Positions 57,545-64,000 of a stretch of 64,000 bases of DNA are shown here, one piece after another (the first letter of the stretch is position 1; each line of letters begins with the position of its first letter). A model generated the notes under the pieces. The model was given only the letters and a program-made list of their open reading frames with translations, had not been told where the DNA came from and did not search any database. Source of the DNA: Belnapia mucosa (GTDB lineage Bacteria; Pseudomonadota; Alphaproteobacteria; Acetobacterales; Acetobacteraceae); NCBI RefSeq assembly GCF_016775475.1, contig NZ_JAEUXJ010000006.1, forward strand, positions 186,001-250,000, read 5' to 3'. Both the position numbers and the translations under genes were made by a program.

Positions 57545-58941
57545 CAGCCGGCCCCCCCATAGGTCACGATCACCTCGATGCGGCGGTTTTCCTCCCGCCC
57601 TTCGGGTGTCGCATTCGCTGCCACCGGCTCGCTCTCGCCGCGGCCCTCGAAGCTTAAGCGGCCGCGGTCGCCGCCGGTCGCGGTGGCGATGACATCCTGC
57701 GCCGCCTGCGCCCGGGCCGCCGAGAGGTGATAGTTGGACGGGAAGCGGGCGGTCTTGATCGGCTGGTTGTCGCTATGGCCGAGGATCTGCACCCGCCCCG
57801 GCTCCTCCCGCAGCGCCTCGCCGATGCGGTTCAGCAGGGGAAGGAAGCGCGGGTCGAGGCTGGCGCTGCCGGAGGCGAACATGCCGCGATTGCGGATCCG
57901 GACGATGACGCGGTTCGGGTCGGAGAGCACGCTGACCAGCCCCTGCTGAATCTCGGGCGCGAGGAATTGGCGCAGCCGCGTCTGCAGATCCGGCCGGCTC
58001 GGCGCCGGTGCGGGCGGCGGCGGGGCCGGGGGCACCGGCGGCGCGGCACGCTGGATGGTCGGCAGCGCCCCCGGAGGCAGGCCCGCGAGGCGGGCGAAGA
58101 GATCCTCGCTGCGGCCGGACAGCGCATTGGCGAAGCCGGCATAGCCGAGGCCGAGAGCGGCGATGGCGAGCGCGCCGGCGACCCAGCTCGGCACGCTGCG
58201 GCCGGTGCGACGATGTGGTGCATTCACGCCACGCCAATGCGGCGACAGCTCCCGCTCATAGGGACCACGCAGCTGGACCAGCAGCTGGTAGAGACCCTCG
58301 CGGATGCGGTCCAGCTCGGCGGCGCCGCGCGGCGAGAGTCGGTAGCGGCCCTGCAGCCCGAGGGCGAGGCAGAGATAGGCCACTTCCAGCGCCTGCCGGT
58401 AGCGGCCGGGATCCTTCTGCATGCCGGCCAGCATGTCGAAGAAGCGGTCGCCGGCCTTCACCTCCTGATGGAAGGTGGAGACCAGCGAATGGGCGCCCCA
58501 GCCGCTCTGCTGGCCCCAGGGCGTCGCCATGGCCACATCGTCGATGGCGGCGCAGAGGCCGTAATGCGCGGCCCTGATCTCATCGGGGTTGATATCGGCG
58601 CCGCGCGCCTCCGCCTCGAAGCTGCGGAGCGCGCGGATGGCGCGTTCGCGCAGCTCAGTGGGATTGGGCACATGCACGCTGGCGACGAGGCGCGAGAGCA
58701 GGTCGAGCAGCGGCGCGGCGGCGGCCGAGAGCGGGCCGAGGCCGATTTTCGGCAGCGTCTCCGCCTCGCCCGCCATACGCGGTGTCGGACCGAAACTCGG
58801 GGCCGCCGCAGCCGTGGGCGGGGCGCCGAAATTGGGCGGCACGGCCGGGGCGGCGGCCGGCATGGGCGCAGCGGCGCGGGCCGGGCCGCGGACCACCGTG
58901 CGGTCGCTGTCATCCGGCTCGGAGAAAGGATTGTCGCTCAT
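57544..58941 (-). CDS. tssL: Type VI membrane protein TssL with C-terminal OmpA-like domain
   Basis: The ATG at 58941 overlaps the tssK stop (ATGA), giving 465 residues. After an N-terminal DRTVVRGP motif (Thr15) and a Pro/Ala-rich linker comes the DotU domain, then a single membrane helix near residues 250-270, and an OmpA-like domain with MFASGSASLDPRFLPLL, LGHSDNQPIK, SAARAQAAQDVI and NRRIEVIVTYGG. The OmpA part binds peptidoglycan. In Agrobacterium a phosphorylated N-terminal threonine of TssL recruits Fha; the motif here resembles that site. Confidence 0.95.
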   Translation of the reverse strand: MSDNPFSEPDDSDRTVVRGPARAAAPMPAAAPAVPPNFGAPPTAAAAPSFGPTPRMAGEAETLPKIGLGPLSAAAAPLLDLLSRLVASVHVPNPTELRERAIRALRSFEAEARGADINPDEIRAAHYGLCAAIDDVAMATPWGQQSGWGAHSLVSTFHQEVKAGDRFFDMLAGMQKDPGRYRQALEVAYLCLALGLQGRYRLSPRGAAELDRIREGLYQLLVQLRGPYERELSPHWRGVNAPHRRTGRSVPSWVAGALAIAALGLGYAGFANALSGRSEDLFARLAGLPPGALPTIQRAAPPVPPAPPPPAPAPSRPDLQTRLRQFLAPEIQQGLVSVLSDPNRVIVRIRNRGMFASGSASLDPRFLPLLNRIGEALREEPGRVQILGHSDNQPIKTARFPSNYHLSAARAQAAQDVIATATGGDRGRLSFEGRGESEPVAANATPEGREENRRIEVIVTYGGAG

Positions 58942-60275
58942 GCGAGGATCGCCCACAGCTCCATGCGGAGGTTCGGGAACTCACCGGAGACATGGATGGC
59001 GAAGCCGCCCGATGTCTGCATCTGCTGCCAATGCGGGCTGCCGCGATCCAGCTCGAAATAGGTGGCGCCGGCATGGAAGGGGATCTGCCGTGGGGCGACC
59101 GGCAGCGGACGTACTGCGATGCCGGGCAGGGCCACATTCACCAGCTCCCGGATATGCTCGACCGCGCCGATCTTCACTTGGTTCGGGAAGAGCCGGCGCA
59201 GATGCTCGGACGGCATGTCCGCCTGCACCGCGAGCACGAAGGAACCGGCGCGGAGCCAGTTGCGGTCGGTGATCGGGCCGATGCGGACGCCGTGCCGCGC
59301 ATCCCGCAGCGGGATGGCGACGGCATTCTGGTCGATATCGGCGGACAGCGCCCGGCGGAGATCGGCGATGACCGGGGCGAAGCTCCGTTGCAGATCCTCA
59401 TGGCGGTAGCCGGGATAGCTGCTGGCACGGCGGCTCGGATCGGTGAAGGTGGCGAGCTCGCCCGCCAGCTGCACCAGCGTGGCGTAGAAGGCCTCTGGAT
59501 GGACATTGCCGGCATCGGCCCAATGCGCCAGCAGCGGCTGCCAGCGGTTCAGCGCCTGGAGCAGCAGGAATTGGCTGACATCGGCGACGCCGCGCGTGCC
59601 CGGCTGCGCCAGCCGCCCGGCCAGCGCCTCGGCGCGCTGGCCGATCATCCCGACCAGCTCGGCGATCAGGTTCGCCAGGGGTGGCGCGGCGGAGATGCGG
59701 AGGCAGGTGGGGATATAGCGCTCATCGACGACGACGCGCCGGTCGGCCTGGACCTCGACGATGCGGGCGATGCCGATGCCGGTGAAGCCGGCGCGCTCCT
59801 CCGTCTCCAGCATGAAGCGAAGACGCGGGCGGCCGACCTGCAACTCGGCCGGCAGGGTGCTGTCGGAATGGGTGTCGAAGGCCTCGAAGCTGCGCAGCGC
59901 ATAGCGCGCACCGCCGCTCTCGGGCCCCTCGGTGAAGGCGATCTCGGGGCTGCCCGGCTGGCGGATTGGCGCCGCCAGATAGACCACGGCGTTGCGCGTG
60001 CCTTCCGGCAGGTCGAGCGGTAGGGGTTGGTCAGCCTGGCCGGGGATGGCGAAGGGCGTGCCGTCCTCCAGCACGCCGGCGGCATTGGCGAGGGCGAATT
60101 TGCCGGCCCCCAGCAGGTCGCGGTCGAGGGACAGCTCCGTCACCCCCCAAGGATGCGGGCGCAGTGGCGCGGTGCGCGCCTGGAGCAGATGCTCGAGATA
60201 CCGGTCCTGCTGCTGGAAGTGCTGGGCGCGGAGGAACATTCCCTCCTGCCAGACCACCTTGTCATACCAGCTCAT
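58938..60275 (-). CDS. tssK: Type VI baseplate-membrane connector TssK (ImpJ/VasE)
   Basis: The 445-residue protein starts MSWYDKVVWQEGMFLRAQHF at the ATG at 60275, close after GGGGAG; a GTG six bases upstream is possible. It shows ARTAPLRPHPWGVTELSLDR and the C-terminal L-P-V-A-P-R-Q-I-P-F-H-A-G-A-T-Y block that binds the membrane complex. TssK links the baseplate to TssL/TssM. Confidence 0.96.
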   Translation of the reverse strand: MSWYDKVVWQEGMFLRAQHFQQQDRYLEHLLQARTAPLRPHPWGVTELSLDRDLLGAGKFALANAAGVLEDGTPFAIPGQADQPLPLDLPEGTRNAVVYLAAPIRQPGSPEIAFTEGPESGGARYALRSFEAFDTHSDSTLPAELQVGRPRLRFMLETEERAGFTGIGIARIVEVQADRRVVVDERYIPTCLRISAAPPLANLIAELVGMIGQRAEALAGRLAQPGTRGVADVSQFLLLQALNRWQPLLAHWADAGNVHPEAFYATLVQLAGELATFTDPSRRASSYPGYRHEDLQRSFAPVIADLRRALSADIDQNAVAIPLRDARHGVRIGPITDRNWLRAGSFVLAVQADMPSEHLRRLFPNQVKIGAVEHIRELVNVALPGIAVRPLPVAPRQIPFHAGATYFELDRGSPHWQQMQTSGGFAIHVSGEFPNLRMELWAILA

Positions 60276-60299
60276 CCCCACTCCCCCCGGCGGTGCCGG

Positions 60300-61805
60300 C
60301 TACCGCCTGCCATCCTTGCGCGACGCTTCCTCATAGGCCCGCGCGAAGGCCTTGCCGAAGGCGCTGTCGAAATCATCCTCGAACTGGTCGAGCAGCTGCG
60401 TGTGCAGCGCCTTGTAGGCTTCCCAAAGCCGCTTCTCCTTCGCGCCGAGGAAGCCGCCGCCCTTATCGCCGGCCTCAATCCCCGCGGGCGCCAGCTTGTC
60501 GAGCAGGGCCCGCGCCGCCGCCTGGGTTGCGGCCAGCGAGGCAACCTGATGCGCGTTGAGGTCGGCGACCGTCTCCTCGACCGCCTTCACCATCGGCTTC
60601 GGGCCAAGCAGCGCGGCGAGGGCGGCGTCGTCGGTGGCGGCGAATTTCAGCGGGTTGTTGCCGGCGGCACGGAGCATGGTCTGCTCGATGCGGAATTCCC
60701 GCTTCACATCGGCCCGCGCGATCAGCAGGGCGCGCAGCCCGGCAACGGCGGCGCGCAGGCTGGCCCCGGCGGCGACCAGCGCGGCGGCCGGATCGGCCCC
60801 GGCCAGCGCCGTGGCCGGCAGGCCGGCGCCTTGCAGCACCAGGGCGAGCGCCGCATCCGGCCCCATGGCGGCCGGGGCGGGGGCTGCGGCGGGCGGCGCC
60901 ACCGCCGGGGCGGCGGGCGCCACCGGCGCGACCACCGCGGGCGCCGGGATGGCGATGCTCGGCACCCCCTCCTCGGCGAAGGGATCAGTGGAGTCTGCCG
61001 CCGGCGGCGGGGCCGCGACCGGGGCCGCAGGCGCGGGTGGTGGCGGGGGCGGCGGCTCCCAGGCCGGCGCGGCCGGCGGTGCTGCAACCGGCGGGGGCGT
61101 CTCCCGGGCGGGGGCAACGGGCGGCGCGGCCACCGGCAAGACCGGTGGCGGGTTCGTGGACGGCGCAGCCGGCGGCGTCAGATCGAAACCAAGGTCCCAG
61201 TCATCCGGGATCGGCGCCGCCTTGCCGACCGTCCGGGGCGGCATGAAGGCATCAGAGGCCGCGGGCCGGTGGTCCGGCATCGGCGGCTCGTCGCCGAAAG
61301 GGTCGAAATCATCCGGCAGCGCCACTCCGGCCGTCGGCAGGGGCGGCGTGGCGAAGCCGGGCGAGGGACCGGAAGAGGGCGGCGGCGCGAACGGATCGGC
61401 GAAGGGGTCCGGCACCGCCCGCCCCATGCCGGCGGAAGGAGCGCCTCCCCAGGCGGGCGCCGCGGGCGAACCGAAGCCCTGGCTGGCGGCGGCGCTGATC
61501 CGCACCTCGATCTCATAGCTGCCGAGCCGCAGCCGGTCGCCATCCGAGAGCGAGGCGACCAGGTCGCGCCCGATCGGCGCCGTCGCATGGTTCAGGAAGG
61601 TGCCGTTGGTCGAGAGGTCGCGCACCTGCCAGAAGCCGCCGCGAAACTCCAGCACGCAATGCCGCTTCGACAGTACCCGCTCGGGGTCCGAGAGCATCCA
61701 TTCGCATTCGAGGCCGCGGCCGATCGTCAGGTCGCCGCCGGAGGAACGGCGGCTCTCGGGCACTGCCGCTTCCGGGCAGCGCAGCACGTTCAGCGTCAAC
61801 TCCAT
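60300..61805 (-). CDS. tagH: FHA-domain type VI regulator TagH (ImpI/Fha)
   Basis: The 501-residue protein has an N-terminal FHA domain with the phosphothreonine-binding set GRGLECEWML, LSKRHCVLEF (Ser-x-x-His) and STNGTFLNH (Asn-Gly). A long Pro/Ala/Val linker follows, then a helical C-terminal ImpI domain (EDDFDSAFGKAFARAYEEAS at the end). It should bind phosphothreonine on TssL or a kinase target. The gene lies 24 bp before tssK and 1 bp after the PAAR gene. Confidence 0.95.
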   Translation of the reverse strand: MELTLNVLRCPEAAVPESRRSSGGDLTIGRGLECEWMLSDPERVLSKRHCVLEFRGGFWQVRDLSTNGTFLNHATAPIGRDLVASLSDGDRLRLGSYEIEVRISAAASQGFGSPAAPAWGGAPSAGMGRAVPDPFADPFAPPPSSGPSPGFATPPLPTAGVALPDDFDPFGDEPPMPDHRPAASDAFMPPRTVGKAAPIPDDWDLGFDLTPPAAPSTNPPPVLPVAAPPVAPARETPPPVAAPPAAPAWEPPPPPPPAPAAPVAAPPPAADSTDPFAEEGVPSIAIPAPAVVAPVAPAAPAVAPPAAAPAPAAMGPDAALALVLQGAGLPATALAGADPAAALVAAGASLRAAVAGLRALLIARADVKREFRIEQTMLRAAGNNPLKFAATDDAALAALLGPKPMVKAVEETVADLNAHQVASLAATQAAARALLDKLAPAGIEAGDKGGGFLGAKEKRLWEAYKALHTQLLDQFEDDFDSAFGKAFARAYEEASRKDGRR

Positions 61806-61806
61806 C

Positions 61807-62094
61807 TCAGCTCACCAGCACAGTCGGGCAACCCAGTATCACCGTCCCGCCATGCGCGGTGAGGCTGCCCATATAGGCTGCCGGCATTCCCTTGATGAGA
61901 ACTTTCACCGAGCCCATGGCGATGACGTCCGGTGGCCCGACGCAGACGCACATATCGCCGACCCGCGCCGCCGGCAGCCCGCCGATCAGCACCGTCATCC
62001 CGCCCGGCGGCAGGACCGGCCCGCCGACATGCGGCACGACGCCGGTTACCATCGGGCAGACATGCATATCCGAGACGCGGGAGGCGGGCGGCAT
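61807..62094 (-). CDS. PAAR-domain spike-tip protein
   Basis: The 95-residue protein begins at the ATG at 62094, overlapping the upstream stop by one base (TGATG). It has the PAAR pattern: MPPASRVSDMHVCPMVTG, GGPVLPPG, V-L-I-G-G-L-P-A-A-R-V-G-D and HGGTVILGCPTVLV. Cys and His residues at the usual zinc-binding positions are kept. PAAR sharpens the VgrG spike. There is no C-terminal effector extension. Confidence 0.93.
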   Translation of the reverse strand: MPPASRVSDMHVCPMVTGVVPHVGGPVLPPGGMTVLIGGLPAARVGDMCVCVGPPDVIAMGSVKVLIKGMPAAYMGSLTAHGGTVILGCPTVLVS

Positions 62095-62693
62095 CAGCCG
62101 CCCCCTTCGGGCGGCATCCGGCCAGCGCCGCCGAGACCGATATCCCGGGCGCTGGCGATGAAGCGCGGATAGCGCTGGGGCGCCTGCTCCGGCGCGACGC
62201 GGACGGTGGCCAGCACCACTGCGCCCGCCACCGCGACGCCGGTCAGATGCTCGGCCGGCGGCACCACGGGCTGGCCCTCGGGCGCCATGCTGCCGCCGGA
62301 CCAGAAGGCGCCGACCGCGGCCCAGGCCTCGGTGCTGCGGAAGCCGGCCTTCTCGGCCGCGGCCATGGCGGCCCGGCGCGCCGGTTCCTCCGGCCGGCGA
62401 ACCCAGGATTCGGCGGCATCCAGCGCGGCCTGATCCTCCGGCTTGGCGGCCGGGTCGGGCACGGCGCGGGCGCACATGCAGGCCCACCAGACCGCTTCGC
62501 GCTTCGGCAGGGCATGCGCCAGCAGCCGCAGCGCCTCGGTCATCTTTCCAGAGGATTCGAGGCAGCGCAGCGCCGCCTCGGCATCGGCGAGGCCATGGAG
62601 CAGGGCGCCGCATTCGGGATCGAGCTCCAGCCGCGGCAGCAGCGGGGGCAGGGCGACCAGGAGCTTGGAGGAGGGAGGACGGGTTCCGCTCAT
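62094..62693 (-). CDS. Type VI-linked helical protein of unknown function (DUF6931-like)
   Basis: The 199-residue protein lies between vgrG (stop 4 bp before its start) and the PAAR gene. It has helical repeats: MTEALRLLAHALPKREAVWW, then A-L-D-A-A-E-S-W-V-R and KAGFRSTEAWAAVGAFWSGG. The pattern recalls DUF6931 proteins found with VgrG/PAAR genes. Position suggests an adaptor that loads PAAR or cargo on VgrG; that is inference. Confidence 0.75.
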   Translation of the reverse strand: MSGTRPPSSKLLVALPPLLPRLELDPECGALLHGLADAEAALRCLESSGKMTEALRLLAHALPKREAVWWACMCARAVPDPAAKPEDQAALDAAESWVRRPEEPARRAAMAAAEKAGFRSTEAWAAVGAFWSGGSMAPEGQPVVPPAEHLTGVAVAGAVVLATVRVAPEQAPQRYPRFIASARDIGLGGAGRMPPEGGG

Positions 62694-62697
62694 GGGC

Positions 62698-64000
62698 TCA
62701 GCCGATCATGATGATGGCGCCGGAGACCTGGGTCATGGCATCGCCCTTGACCGTGGTCATCAGCCCCTTCGCCTCGAGCATCACTGTGCCCTCGAGCTTC
62801 ACCATCATCCCCTTGATGCTGACACCTGTCTGATCGACCTTCACCTCCGAGGCGCCGACCTTCAGCGTGATCCCCTGCATCGCCTCGATCGTGACGGCGC
62901 CAAGATCAAGCTTCAGCCCGAAATTCCCCATGGCGAGCTTGGTGCTCATATTCCCCATGGAGAGTTTCAGATCGTAATTGCCCTTGTCCAGGGTCTGCGA
63001 CAGGTTCCCGGTACTGAGCTTGTAGGTGTCGTTGCCGGTCTTGATCGTGGTGGAGAGGTTGCCGGTCGACAATTCGTAAGTGTCGTCTCCCTGTTTGATC
63101 GTGGTGGTCCGGTTGCCTTCCTTCACCGTCAGGGTCTCGTCGCCCTTGATGGTGGTGGTCCGGTGGCCGGTGTTCTGATCCTTGTGGTCGCCGACCACGT
63201 CGCGGACCTCGTCGCCGCCGACGGTCGTCTTCAGCTGCCGCTCGACCTCGACATTCATGTCCCGCTCGGCGTGGATCAGGACCTCCTCGCTGTCCTTCTT
63301 GTCGTCGAGGCGGATGATGTTCGCGGTGTCCTTGCTCTCCGATTTCGAGGAACGGGTGCGGATGCCGCTTTGGGTCTTGTTGTCGGGCAGCGGGAAGGGC
63401 GGCTTGGCATCGGCATTGTAGAGCGAGCCTATGACCACCGGCCGGTCCGGGTCGCCATCGAGGAAGGCGATCAGCACCTCATCGCCGATGCGCGGCAGGA
63501 ACCAGGTGCCGCCCCAGGCGCCGGCGAAGGGCTGCGCCACCCGGATATAGCAGGAGGAGGTCTCGTTCTTCTTGTCGTCCCGATGGTCCCAGAGGAAATG
63601 CACCTTCACGCGCCCATGCGCGTCGCAATGGATCTCCTCGCCCGAGGGGCCGGTGACGATCGCCGATTGCACGCTCGGGACCAGCGGCCGCGGCCGGTGG
63701 CGCGGGCTGCGCCAGGCCTGCTCTGCGGGGATCACCGTGAAGCTGTTGGAATAGCCCGCGCTGCCCGCCTCCTCCATGCCTTGCAGGCGGGTCTCGTCAT
63801 AGGCCTCGTGCGTGACCTCGGTGATCAGCCAAGGCGCCGTCGCGCCGGTTCCGTCCGTGATCTGCACCTTGTGGCCGGGCGAGAGCGGGGCGAATTGCGA
63901 CCGCCCGGTGCGGAGGCGCGCCGCCGCCTCGTGCCGCCGCATGCGCAGATCGGCGGTATTCCCCGCCTCCGGCCGAACCGTCTGGCCGCCGGGCCAGCGA
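62698..64000 (-). CDS. vgrG: Type VI spike protein VgrG (TssI), 5' end outside window
   Basis: The frame is open to the right edge, so the N terminus is missing; the first visible residues are W-P-G-G-Q-T-V-R-P. The VgrG core is clear: GRVKVHFLWDHRDD, SSCYIRVAQPFAGAWGG, LPRIGDEVLIAFLDGDPDRP, GSLYNADAKPPFPLPD and a DMNVEVERQLKTTVGGD gp5-like start. The C-terminal beta-helix has many short repeats of the form G-N-D-T-Y-K-L-S-T. No effector domain follows the stop at 62698. Confidence 0.96.
   Translation of the reverse strand, partial: RWPGGQTVRPEAGNTADLRMRRHEAAARLRTGRSQFAPLSPGHKVQITDGTGATAPWLITEVTHEAYDETRLQGMEEAGSAGYSNSFTVIPAEQAWRSPRHRPRPLVPSVQSAIVTGPSGEEIHCDAHGRVKVHFLWDHRDDKKNETSSCYIRVAQPFAGAWGGTWFLPRIGDEVLIAFLDGDPDRPVVIGSLYNADAKPPFPLPDNKTQSGIRTRSSKSESKDTANIIRLDDKKDSEEVLIHAERDMNVEVERQLKTTVGGDEVRDVVGDHKDQNTGHRTTTIKGDETLTVKEGNRTTTIKQGDDTYELSTGNLSTTIKTGNDTYKLSTGNLSQTLDKGNYDLKLSMGNMSTKLAMGNFGLKLDLGAVTIEAMQGITLKVGASEVKVDQTGVSIKGMMVKLEGTVMLEAKGLMTTVKGDAMTQVSGAIIMIG
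62900..63170 (-). repeat. Tandem ~11-residue repeats in the VgrG C-terminal spike
   Basis: The encoded motif (T-G-N-L-S/D-T-Y-x-L and variants K-L-S-M-G-N-M-S) occurs about nine times in a row. This is the needle-like beta-helix that extends the spike. DNA copies differ at third positions, so the repeat is old but kept in protein. Confidence 0.7.

Noticed and set aside
53486..57562. 1,358-codon plus-strand frame opposite tssM and tagF
   Set aside because: tssM and tagF are unmistakable on the minus strand; the plus-strand product shows no domain.

Overview
The window is GC-rich DNA (I estimate close to 70% G+C) from a Gram-negative bacterium. The class I PHA synthase start, the alaC-hom-glpX-recJ order, the rhizobial 'imp'-type type VI secretion genes and the proline/alanine-rich proteins fit an alphaproteobacterium. 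A Roseomonas-like member of the Acetobacteraceae is my best guess, from gene content only.

Region 1 (1-15.1 kb) is mostly housekeeping. It holds the 5' end of phaC, a proline-rich lipoprotein, then a forward run of alaC, hom (ATGA-coupled), glpX and recJ. After these come a small Tyr/Arg-repeat secreted protein, a YcbK-like DUF882 protein, a tRNA-Glu(UUC), a 44-residue small protein missed by size filters, an M20 peptidase, an MFS transporter, an alpha/beta hydrolase, an endonuclease/exonuclease/phosphatase-family protein, a YjdF-like membrane protein, an ABC-F ATPase and a Phd-like antitoxin fragment.

Region 2 (15.3-37.6 kb) is a two-partner secretion locus. It consists of a TpsB transporter, a giant TpsA exoprotein of about 5,090 residues occupying 15.3 kb, and a CHAT (caspase-like) protease that is itself a predicted lipoprotein and overlaps the tpsA stop codon by ATGA. 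A Ser/Thr kinase with a transmembrane helix and a DUF4384-like tail follows 36 bp downstream. This tight order suggests one operon and is the most unusual arrangement in the window.

Region 3 (37.6-39.8 kb) lies on the minus strand. It holds a membrane-anchored protein with an HExxH zinc motif and two tandem OmpA-like periplasmic proteins.

Region 4 (40-64 kb) is an almost complete T6SS in three transcription units: tssA-B-C-(second tssC)-tagJ-tssE-F-G on minus; clpV-hcp-hcp on plus; and vgrG-(small protein)-PAAR-tagH-tssK-L-M-tagF-pppA on minus. All core proteins except TssJ are visible. VgrG runs off the right edge. The FHA protein TagH, the phosphatase PppA and TagF are present, TssL has a conserved-looking N-terminal Asp-Arg-Thr motif, and the kinase of region 2 is a candidate PpkA. 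Together they could form a threonine-phosphorylation switch for the T6SS and might link it to the neighbouring TpsA/CHAT locus.
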